A stretch of DNA of 8,122 nt from Alphaproteobacteria bacterium. GTDB lineage: Bacteria > Pseudomonadota > Alphaproteobacteria > Caulobacterales > Caulobacteraceae. The position numbers and the translations under genes were made by a program. The stretch's first letter is position 1, and every line of letters begins with the position of its first letter. The stretch spans positions 1 through 8,122 of the forward strand of contig JAGWSE010000417.1 in NCBI GenBank assembly GCA_028869395.1, in the 5' to 3' direction. The notes beneath the pieces are model-generated. The model had not been told where the DNA came from. It searched no databases and saw only the letters and a list, made by a program, of their open reading frames with translations. Positions 1 to 5,326 of this stretch are shown piece by piece.

Positions 1-1
1 C

Positions 2-184
2 AAGCCGGCACAGCCCAAGCCCGCCCCGTCCAGGCCCGCCACATCCAGGCCCGCGGCCGACGCCGCCAAGGCCGCGCCCGCCAAGGCCCGGGCCGCCGCG
101 ACGCCGAAGCCCGAGGGGGTCAGGCCGAAGCCGCGTCCCCAGGCCGCACAACCCGGGGCCAAGACCGAAACCCCGCCCTTCTGA
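2..184 (+). CDS. C-terminal end of an unidentified Pro/Ala/Lys-rich protein (5' end outside the window)
   Basis: This is an open frame entering from the left edge and ending at TGA 182-184. It gives about 60 residues made almost only of Pro, Ala, Lys, Arg and Thr (starts KPAQPKPAPSRP, ends KTETPPF). Nearly every third base in this frame is G or C, as in the certain genes nearby. The other frames lack that bias, which is why this frame was chosen. The composition suggests a disordered, positively charged tail rather than a folded domain. No motif identifies a family. A RodZ-like or other low-complexity-tailed protein upstream of ispG is possible, but nothing visible supports it. The stop is 86 nt before ispG, so co-transcription is possible. 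Confidence 0.6.
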   Translation, partial: KPAQPKPAPSRPATSRPAADAAKAAPAKARAAATPKPEGVRPKPRPQAAQPGAKTETPPF

Positions 185-225
185 CCCGCGCGTCGATCTC
201 CGCGAGGACGAAGACCTGAGCCACG

Positions 226-241
226 GCCCAGCTTGGGCTTT
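226..241 (+). terminator. weak hairpin after the left-edge gene, possible terminator
   Basis: GCCCA (226-230), a 3-nt loop and TGGGC (234-238) form a 5-bp GC-rich hairpin followed by TTT. The T tract is short, so this could be a weak or partial terminator between the left-edge gene and ispG, or chance. A promoter-like pair (TTGGGCT at 233-239 and a T-rich TATTTT at 256-261) overlaps it, but it fits the Caulobacter housekeeping consensus poorly. Confidence 0.25.
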
Positions 242-270
242 CCTCCGATTGCGCCTATTTTCCCCCCGCC

Positions 271-1425
271 ATGACCGCGCCCCGCACCCAGGCCGCCGAC
301 CCCGCCCACCATCGCCCCTGGCGCGCCATCGAGCGCCGCAAGAGCCGCAAGATCCGCGTCGGCGACGTGGAGGTGGGGGGCGACGCGCCGATCACCGTCC
401 AGTCGATGACCAACACGCTGACGGCCGATGCGGTGGCGACCATCGACCAGATCCGCCGTCTCGAGGAGGCGGGCGCCGACATCGTCCGCGTCTCCTGCCC
501 GGACGAGGACTCCACCGCCGCCTTCAAGGCCATCGCCCGCGCCGCCCGCGTGCCGCTCGTGGCCGACATCCACTTCCACTACAAGCGCGCCATCGAGGCG
601 GCGCAGGCCGGCGCGGCGTGCCTGCGCATCAATCCCGGCAACATTGGCTCGCCCGACCGGGTCCGCGAGGTGATCCAGGCCGCGCGCGACCACGGCTGCT
701 CCATGCGCATCGGCGTCAACGCCGGCTCCCTGGAGCGCGACCTGCTGGAGCGCTACGGCGAGCCCTGCCCCGAGGCGATGGTCGAGAGCGCGCTGAACCA
801 CGCCCGCATCCTGCAGGACCACGACTTCCACGAGTTCAAGATCAGCGTGAAGGCCTCCGACGTCTTCATGACCGTGGCCGCCTACCAGCAGCTCGCCGAG
901 GCCATCGACTGCCCGCTGCACGTCGGCATCACGGAGGCCGGCGGCACGCGCGCCGGCACGGTGAAGTCCTCCATCGGCATGGGCTCGCTGCTCTGGGCCG
1001 GTATCGGCGACACCATCCGCGTCTCCCTCGCCGCCGATCCGGTCGAGGAGATCAAGGTCGGCTTCGACATCCTGAAGTCGCTGGGCCTGCGCCACCGCGG
1101 CGTGAACATCATCGCCTGCCCCTCCTGCGCGCGTCAGGGTTTCAATGTCATCGAAACCGTGGCGGTGCTGGAACAGCGCCTGGCGCACATCTCCACGCCC
1201 ATGAGCCTGTCGATCATCGGCTGCGTCGTGAACGGCCCGGGCGAGGCCCTGATGACCGACGTGGGCTTCACCGGCGGCGGCAAGGGCGCGGGCATGGTCT
1301 ATCTGGCCGGCAAGCCCGACCACAAGATGGACAACGCCGCCATGGTCGACCACATCGTCGGCCTCGTCGAAGCCCGCGCCGCCGAGATCGAGGCTGCGAA
1401 GAAGCCGGCCATCGCCGCGGAATAG
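271..1425 (+). CDS. ispG: 4-hydroxy-3-methylbut-2-en-1-yl diphosphate synthase (flavodoxin), IspG/GcpE
   Basis: IspG carries out the penultimate step of the MEP pathway. It reductively converts 2-C-methyl-erythritol 2,4-cyclodiphosphate to HMBPP in the cytoplasm, using a [4Fe-4S] cluster fed by flavodoxin or ferredoxin. The 384-residue product has the bacterial two-domain form. An N-terminal TIM barrel begins near residue 23 (RKSRKIRVGDVEVGG, QSMTNT at 44-49) and includes VADIHFHYK and RINPGN. The C-terminal domain binds the cluster. The expected ligands are present: Cys283 and Cys286 in CPSCARQG, Cys318 in GCVVNGPGEA, and Glu325. The length is normal. The ATG at 271 gives a 20-residue extension before the conserved core. 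No Shine-Dalgarno is visible, so the exact start is less certain than the identity. The nearest gene downstream starts 87 nt away after a palindrome, so ispG may be monocistronic. Confidence 0.97.
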   Translation: MTAPRTQAADPAHHRPWRAIERRKSRKIRVGDVEVGGDAPITVQSMTNTLTADAVATIDQIRRLEEAGADIVRVSCPDEDSTAAFKAIARAARVPLVADIHFHYKRAIEAAQAGAACLRINPGNIGSPDRVREVIQAARDHGCSMRIGVNAGSLERDLLERYGEPCPEAMVESALNHARILQDHDFHEFKISVKASDVFMTVAAYQQLAEAIDCPLHVGITEAGGTRAGTVKSSIGMGSLLWAGIGDTIRVSLAADPVEEIKVGFDILKSLGLRHRGVNIIACPSCARQGFNVIETVAVLEQRLAHISTPMSLSIIGCVVNGPGEALMTDVGFTGGGKGAGMVYLAGKPDHKMDNAAMVDHIVGLVEARAAEIEAAKKPAIAAE

Positions 1426-1436
1426 ACCGTCAAGAA

Positions 1437-1454
1437 AGTGACGCCTGCGTCACT
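1437..1454. repeat. 18-bp near-perfect palindrome between ispG and the 97-aa gene
   Basis: AGTGACGC (1437-1444), a 2-nt centre and GCGTCACT (1447-1454) form an exact inverted repeat beginning 11 nt after the ispG stop. As RNA it would be a short hairpin followed by CTTGTG, which is not a real T tract, so it is a poor intrinsic terminator. As DNA its geometry (8-bp arms around a 2-bp centre) suits a dimeric regulator upstream of the gene starting at 1513. No regulator can be named from the sequence. Confidence 0.4.
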
Positions 1455-1512
1455 CTTGTGCGCCCTCCACGATTGCGGTTAGGTGGCCGCTCCATCACCC
1501 CGGGAGGGACGA

Positions 1513-1806
1513 ATGTCCGCGGACGGCAACTGGAAGATCACCATCAACACCCCGATGGGCGCGCGTACGGTCAACGCGAGCATCAAGACGAACGGCGCGA
1601 CCTTCACCGGCCAGGTGGACAGCGACATGGGCGCCCAGGAGATCACCGGCAACGTCAACGGCGACAACCTGACCTGGGCCTTCGACATCACCAACCCGAT
1701 GCCGATGAAGCTGGAATTCGACGCCAAGGTCGACGGCGACAAGATGACCGGCAACGTGAAGCTCGGCATGTTCGGCAACGCGCCGCTCACCGGCGAGCGC
1801 GCCTAG
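1513..1806 (+). CDS. small beta-rich protein of unknown function (97 aa)
   Basis: The start chosen is ATG 1513, because GGGAGGG (1502-1508) sits just upstream at good spacing. An in-frame GTG at 1483 would add ten residues but lacks a site. The product has no signal peptide or membrane segment. It alternates short polar and hydrophobic stretches (WKITINTPMG, FTGQVDSDMG, KVDGDKMTGNVKLG), suggesting a single antiparallel beta-sheet or small barrel. Repeated Gly-Asp turns and an internal TITGNV-like pattern (EITGNVNGD, KMTGNVKLG) hint at two similar halves. It resembles short alphaproteobacterial proteins and C-terminal add-on domains that I recall as uncharacterised, and no function is assigned. 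It lies alone between ispG and a strong terminator. Third-position GC bias and the ribosome site make it a real gene. Confidence 0.85.
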   Translation: MSADGNWKITINTPMGARTVNASIKTNGATFTGQVDSDMGAQEITGNVNGDNLTWAFDITNPMPMKLEFDAKVDGDKMTGNVKLGMFGNAPLTGERA

Positions 1807-1824
1807 CCGTCGAACCCGAACGAC

Positions 1825-1864
1825 AAGAGGCCCGCTCCCTCCGGGGAGCGGGCCTTTTCTTTTG
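1825..1864 (+). terminator. strong intrinsic terminator of the 97-aa gene
   Basis: GGCCCGCTCCC (1829-1839), a TCCG loop and GGGAGCGGGCC (1844-1854) form a perfect 11-bp GC stem. It is followed by TTTTCTTTT (1855-1863), and flanking A's at 1825-1828 could extend the stem into the T tract. It starts about 20 nt after the stop at 1806. On the opposite strand the hairpin is followed only by CTCTTGTCG, so it would be a weak stop for the convergent gene ending at 1887. Confidence 0.9.
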
Positions 1865-1886
1865 CCCGCCGGGGCGGACGAAATGC

Positions 1887-2183
1887 TTACTTGCCCGGGT
1901 TCACCGCGCCCGCGGCGTTGTTGGCCGCGTCGCCCACGCTGTTGGCGGCGTGGCTGACGCTGGAGGCCGCGCCGGTGATGGCGCTGGTGCGCAGGGTGTC
2001 GTTGCGGTTCTGGCCCAGCAGGAAGAAGGCGATCACCGCCACCAGCGCCAGGACCGCGATTCCGATGATCACGCCGCCGACGCCGGAGCCGCCGCGGTCG
2101 ACGTAGGTCGTGCCGCCGCCGTCACGCTCGATCACCCGTTCGGTCGTGCCGTCCGGATGCTCGGTCACTCGTTCGGTAGCCAT
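1887..2183 (-). CDS. small single-pass membrane protein of unknown function (98 aa)
   Basis: The start is the ATG at 2183-2181, preceded on the same strand by GGAG eight bases upstream. The N-terminal 33 residues are polar and Gly-rich (TERVTEHPDGTTERVIERDG) and contain an imperfect internal repeat (TERVTE/TERVIE). Residues 35-56 form one clear hydrophobic helix (VGGVIIGIAVLALVAVIAF), followed by GQNRND. The C-terminus is an Ala/Asn/Ser-rich stretch (ASSVSHAANSVGDAANNAAG) that could form an amphipathic helix. There is no cleavable signal peptide. With Arg on both flanks of the helix, topology cannot be called with confidence. The function is unknown. A candidate EcfG-type promoter directly upstream suggests a general-stress membrane protein, which is inference only. 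Confidence 0.85.
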   Translation of the reverse strand: MATERVTEHPDGTTERVIERDGGGTTYVDRGGSGVGGVIIGIAVLALVAVIAFFLLGQNRNDTLRTSAITGAASSVSHAANSVGDAANNAAGAVNPGK

Positions 2184-2214
2184 AGTTCAGTCTCCATGGT
2201 GTCACCTGCGCCGT

Positions 2215-2240
2215 AACACCTGGACCAAGAACGCCGTTCC
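2215..2240 (-). promoter_or_regulatory. candidate EcfG (SigT)-type general-stress promoter for the 98-aa membrane protein
   Basis: Read on the minus strand, GGAAC (2240-2236), a 17-nt spacer and TGTT (2218-2215) lie upstream of the gene. The alphaproteobacterial EcfG consensus is GGAAC-N16/17-CGTT. The -35 is exact and the -10 differs at its first base. The implied transcript start near 2208 leaves a leader of about 25 nt carrying the GGAG ribosome site. This is a consensus match only. Confidence 0.45.
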
Positions 2241-2272
2241 GACAGCCGAGCTTGCCCGCGGCCCCCTCCGCG

Positions 2273-2301
2273 TTGGCGCCGCACCCGGCTAGCGCTAGAG
2301 G
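2273..2301 (+). promoter_or_regulatory. candidate housekeeping promoter for prfA
   Basis: TTGGCGC (2273-2279), a 14-nt spacer and GCTAGAGG (2294-2301) resemble the Caulobacter housekeeping pattern TTGACGS-N10-14-GCTANAWC, with one mismatch in the first element and two in the second. The implied start near 2308 gives a leader of about 20 nt. The -10 overlaps the palindrome CTAGCGCTAG (2289-2298), which could be an operator or simply coincide. Confidence 0.4.
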
Positions 2302-2326
2302 AAGCCTCCCCTAGATTAGCCATGAG

Positions 2327-3409
2327 ATGACGTTGCGACTTCCCCAGGCCAGGCTCGACCAGGTGCTCGATCGCTTCCGCGAGGTCGAGGCGCGCATGGG
2401 CGCGGCCACGGACGGCGCCGAGATCGTCCGGCTCTCCAAGGAGCACGCCGAGCTGCGCCCCGTCGCGGAAGCCGTGCAGACCCTGGAACGCGCCCGCGGC
2501 GAGCTTCCCGAGCTGGAGGAGATGGCGGCCTCCGGCGATCCGGAGATGGCCGAGCTCGCGCAGGGCGAGCTCGGCGAGCTGAAGGACAGGCTGCCCGAGC
2601 TGGAGCGCTCCGTCGCCCTGCTGCTGGCGCCCAAGGACAAGGACGAGAACGCCTCCGCCATCCTAGAGGTGCGCGCCGGCACCGGCGGCGACGAGGCGGC
2701 GCTGTTCGCCGGCGACCTGTTCCGCATGTACCAGCGCTACGCCCAGTCCAAGGGCTGGAAGGTGGAGGTCGAGAGCGCCTCCGAGGGCGAGATGGGCGGC
2801 TACAAGGAGATCATCGCCTCGATCAGCGGCGAGGGCGTGTTCGGCCGCCTGAAGTTCGAGTCAGGCGTTCACCGCGTCCAGCGCGTGCCGGAGACGGAGG
2901 CGCAAGGGCGCATCCACACCTCGGCCGCCACCGTCGCCGTCCTCCCCGAGCCGGAGGACGTGGACATCGACATTCGCGACCAGGACCTGCGCATCGACAC
3001 CTACCGCTCCTCCGGCGCCGGCGGTCAGCACGTCAACAAGACCGATTCCGCGGTCCGCATCACCCACCTGCCCACCGGCATCGTGGTGACCTCCTCGGAG
3101 AAGTCGCAGCACCAGAACCGCGCCCGCGCCATGAAGGTGCTCCAGGCCAGGCTCTACGAGCAGCAGCGCGAGGCGATCGATTCCGCCCGGGCCGCCGACC
3201 GCAAGAGCCAGGTGGGCTCCGGCGACCGCTCCGAGCGCATCCGCACCTACAACTTCCCGCAAGGCCGGGTGACCGACCACCGCATCAACCTGACCCTCTA
3301 CAACCTGCCCAAGGTCATGGAGGGCGAGGCGCTCGACGACGTCATCGAGCCCCTGATCGCCGAGGACCAGGCCGCGCGCCTGGCCGCCCTCGAGGAAGAG
3401 CTGGCCTGA
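2327..3409 (+). CDS. prfA: peptide chain release factor 1
   Basis: RF1 recognises UAA and UAG in the ribosomal A site and triggers peptide release. The 360-residue product is normal length for RF1 and has all its parts. An N-terminal coiled helical domain (about 1-105) is followed by the codon-recognition domain with the PxT tripeptide, here Pro188-Glu189-Thr190 in QRVPETEAQGRIHTSA. The catalytic GGQ is at 232-234 in RSSGAGGQHVNKTDSAV. PET rather than the E. coli PAT is, from memory, common in alphaproteobacteria. Gln234 is the residue methylated by PrmC, encoded two genes downstream. ATG 2327 is fixed by the in-frame TAG at 2312-2314. No convincing Shine-Dalgarno precedes it, so initiation may rely on a short leader. 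The stop lies 2 nt before the MOSC gene. Confidence 0.98.
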   Translation: MTLRLPQARLDQVLDRFREVEARMGAATDGAEIVRLSKEHAELRPVAEAVQTLERARGELPELEEMAASGDPEMAELAQGELGELKDRLPELERSVALLLAPKDKDENASAILEVRAGTGGDEAALFAGDLFRMYQRYAQSKGWKVEVESASEGEMGGYKEIIASISGEGVFGRLKFESGVHRVQRVPETEAQGRIHTSAATVAVLPEPEDVDIDIRDQDLRIDTYRSSGAGGQHVNKTDSAVRITHLPTGIVVTSSEKSQHQNRARAMKVLQARLYEQQREAIDSARAADRKSQVGSGDRSERIRTYNFPQGRVTDHRINLTLYNLPKVMEGEALDDVIEPLIAEDQAARLAALEEELA

Positions 3410-3411
3410 CC

Positions 3412-4209
3412 ATGAGCGGAACCCTGGCCGGCATCTTCCGGCACCCGATCAAGGGCTTCACGCCCGAGCCGCTGCAGAGCGTCCAGCTCGCGCCGGGCAA
3501 GGGCTTCCCCGGCGACCGCATCTATGCGGTGGAGAAGGGTCCCGCCGGCTTCGATCCGGCCGCGCCCGCCTTCATCGCCAAGAACCGCTTCACGGTGCTC
3601 GCCCAGTTCCCGCGCGTGGCGGCGGTCCGCACGCGCTACCACGACGAGACCGGCGTCCTGGAAGCCTCCGCCCCCGGGGCGGCGCCCTTCTACGGCGCGC
3701 TCAGCGACGAGGCCGGCCGTGAGGCCTTCGCCGCCTGGCTCGCCGAGGTGCTGGGCGACGAGGCGGAGGGCCCGCTGAAGGTGCTGGCCGCGCCGGAGAG
3801 CTGGCGCTTCACCGACCACCCGCTGGGCCAGGTCTCGATCATCAACCTCGCCAGCGTCGCCGACCTCTCCCGCCGCATGGGCGTAGAGCTCGATCCGCTT
3901 CGATTCCGAGGCAACCTCTATGTCGAAGGCTGGCACGCCTGGGCCGAGCACGCCTGGACCGGCCGCAAGCTCATGCTCGGCTGGGCGGAGGCGGAGGTCT
4001 TCAAGCCCATCGTCCGCTGCGCCGCCACCGAGGTGAACCCCGACACCGCCGTCCGCGACGCCGACATCCCCAAGGCGCTGTTCGACGCCTTCGGCGACAT
4101 GCACTGCGGGATCTACGTCCGCGTCACCCGCCCGGGGACGCTCGGCCTGGGCGACGCCTGCACCATCCCGCAGGACGAGCCGGCGCGCGCGGCGGTCGAG
4201 GCGCCATGA
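3412..4209 (+). CDS. MOSC-domain protein (MOSC_N plus MOSC), predicted molybdenum-cofactor binding
   Basis: The 265-residue protein begins with the MOSC_N beta-barrel pattern (GTLAGIFRHPIKGFTPEP, then GKGFPGDRIYAV near 29-40). It ends in a MOSC domain (about 138-255) with GQVSIINLASVADL, RFRGNLYVEG and FKPIVRCAATEVNPDT. Cys203 in the last motif corresponds to the conserved cysteine that ligates molybdenum in mARC/YcbX-type enzymes. Those enzymes reduce N-hydroxylated compounds, but no substrate can be read from this sequence. There is no ferredoxin domain as in YcbX, so electrons would have to come from a separate partner. It starts 2 nt after the prfA stop and overlaps the prmC start by four bases (ATGA), so the three genes are probably translationally coupled. 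No functional link to termination is known to me. Confidence 0.9.
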   Translation: MSGTLAGIFRHPIKGFTPEPLQSVQLAPGKGFPGDRIYAVEKGPAGFDPAAPAFIAKNRFTVLAQFPRVAAVRTRYHDETGVLEASAPGAAPFYGALSDEAGREAFAAWLAEVLGDEAEGPLKVLAAPESWRFTDHPLGQVSIINLASVADLSRRMGVELDPLRFRGNLYVEGWHAWAEHAWTGRKLMLGWAEAEVFKPIVRCAATEVNPDTAVRDADIPKALFDAFGDMHCGIYVRVTRPGTLGLGDACTIPQDEPARAAVEAP

Positions 4210-5075
4210 GCCTGAACCTTCTCCAGGCCTGGCAGACGGCCAAGAAACGGCTGGAGTCCGCCGGCCTCGCCGGTCCAGTCATCGACGCTCGCCTGCTCGT
4301 CGAGGCCGCGGCCGACGCCACCCGGGCCGACATCGTCACCGATCCGTACCGGGCGCTTTCGCCGGAGCAGGAGAGGACCCTCGAGGACTATCTCGCCCGG
4401 CGCGAGCGGCGCGAGCCGGTCAGCCACATCCTCGGCCGCAAGGGCTTCTGGAAGATCCTGCTGCAGGTCGACCGGCGCGTGCTCACGCCGCGCCCGGACA
4501 CCGAGACCGTGGTGGACGTGGCCCTGAAGGCCTTCCCCGAGCACGCCGCCTGGAACGTCCTCGACCTGGGCGTCGGCTCCGGCGCCATCCTGCTCTCCAT
4601 CCTGGCCGAACGCCCCGCCGCCAGGGGCCTGGGCGTCGACGTCTCCGAGGACGCGCTAGCCGTCGCCCGCGACAACGCCGCGGCCCTGGGGCTGGCCTCG
4701 CGCATGGCGCTGCTGCGCGGCGACTGGACGGAGGGCCTGGCCGACGAAAGCTTCGACCTCGTCGTCGCCAACCCGCCCTACATCGCCTCCGAGGTCATCG
4801 AGACGCTGGAGCCGGAGGTGCGCGACTACGATCCGCGGCTGGCGCTGGACGGCGGCCCCGACGGCCTCGCCGCCTACCGCGTCCTCGCCCCGGAGATCCT
4901 GCGCGTGCTGAAGCCCGGCGGCCGCTTCGCCGTGGAGATCGGCTACGACCAGCGCGAGGCCGTCGAGGCCCTGTTCCGCGAGGCCGGCGCCGCGGACGTC
5001 GCCGCCGTCCGCGACCTCGGCGACCGCGACCGCGTCATCGCGGGTGCGAAAAAGCCCTTGGAAACCCGAGACTGA
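4206..5075 (+). CDS. prmC: peptide chain release factor N(5)-glutamine methyltransferase
   Basis: PrmC (HemK) uses S-adenosylmethionine to methylate the glutamine of the GGQ motif in RF1 and RF2, improving release efficiency. The 289 residues match the family. An N-terminal five-helix domain that docks on the release factor (about 1-80, including EPVSHILGRKGFW) is followed by the TPRPDTE motif (94-100). The Rossmann-type methyltransferase fold has SAM motif I at 118-126 (VLDLGVGSG), an acidic motif II residue in GVDVS (about 143-147), and the catalytic NPPY at 189-192 (VVANPPYI). The tail includes LDGGPDGL and KPGGRFAVEIGY. The ATG lies within the MOSC gene's last codons (ATGA overlap), so translation is probably coupled. 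Sharing an operon with prfA, which encodes its substrate, is a widespread bacterial arrangement. Confidence 0.97.
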   Translation: MSLNLLQAWQTAKKRLESAGLAGPVIDARLLVEAAADATRADIVTDPYRALSPEQERTLEDYLARRERREPVSHILGRKGFWKILLQVDRRVLTPRPDTETVVDVALKAFPEHAAWNVLDLGVGSGAILLSILAERPAARGLGVDVSEDALAVARDNAAALGLASRMALLRGDWTEGLADESFDLVVANPPYIASEVIETLEPEVRDYDPRLALDGGPDGLAAYRVLAPEILRVLKPGGRFAVEIGYDQREAVEALFREAGAADVAAVRDLGDRDRVIAGAKKPLETRD

Positions 5076-5326
5076 CTCGCTACTTAAGGCCTGTCTCCAC
5101 CCAATCGCCGGCTTCAGGTCGATGCGTCCGCCCCGGACGAGACAGGCCTCCCGGCAGGCGCGACGCTTCTGACAAAGGGCTCTCGCTGAAGACGTTCCGG
5201 GCGGAAGACGGGGAACACCTAGCGCTTTAACATTTCGCCGGGCCAGGCGCCCGATCCCGCTGAAGGCTAGGCCGACCTCTCGCAAGGTCCGCTCGGGATA
5301 AGAGCTACAAGAACGGTCAAAGAATA
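5076..5326. other. 251-nt spacer between prmC and the DUF4167 gene
   Basis: No coding frame with the local codon bias is seen. The first part (5087-5149) can fold into a compact RNA, listed separately. The rest is less structured. GCTACAAG (5304-5311) resembles a Caulobacter -10 element (GCTANAWC), but no matching -35 is seen at the right distance. GGAAC near 5210 lacks a GTT -10 at the EcfG spacing. No T-tract terminator follows prmC. Confidence 0.5.
5087..5149. ncRNA. candidate structured RNA or mRNA leader element upstream of DUF4167
   Basis: AGGCCTGTCTC (5087-5097) is exactly complementary to GAGACAGGCCT (5139-5149), giving an 11-bp closing stem around 41 nt. Inside, GTCCG (5126-5130) and CGGAC (5134-5138) form a second hairpin directly abutting the closing stem. 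ATCG (5104-5107) and CGAT (5120-5123) can close a third. The result is a three-way-junction-like fold. It is not a usual terminator because no T run follows. The closing stem is symmetrical, so the strand is uncertain; plus is more natural, as part of a prmC-to-DUF4167 transcript. No known RNA family is recognised. Confidence 0.35.

Noticed and set aside
249..2216. A 655-codon plus-strand open frame (TTG start) running through ispG and beyond
   Set aside because: It lies out of frame with ispG and the 97-aa gene, is Arg/Pro/Gly-rich, and crosses a strong terminator and an oppositely oriented gene. It is a GC-rich shadow.
3298..4104. A 268-codon minus-strand open frame opposite the MOSC gene
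   Set aside because: It is antisense to a gene with clear family motifs, and its product is a low-complexity sequence with no recognisable domain.
5087..5149. The inverted repeat after prmC as an intrinsic terminator
   Set aside because: The loop is 41 nt and the sequence after the stem is CCCGGCAGG, with no T tract.
5210..5235. GGAAC upstream of DUF4167 as an EcfG promoter
   Set aside because: At 16-17 nt spacing the downstream bases are TTTC or TTCG, without the GTT that the -10 element requires.
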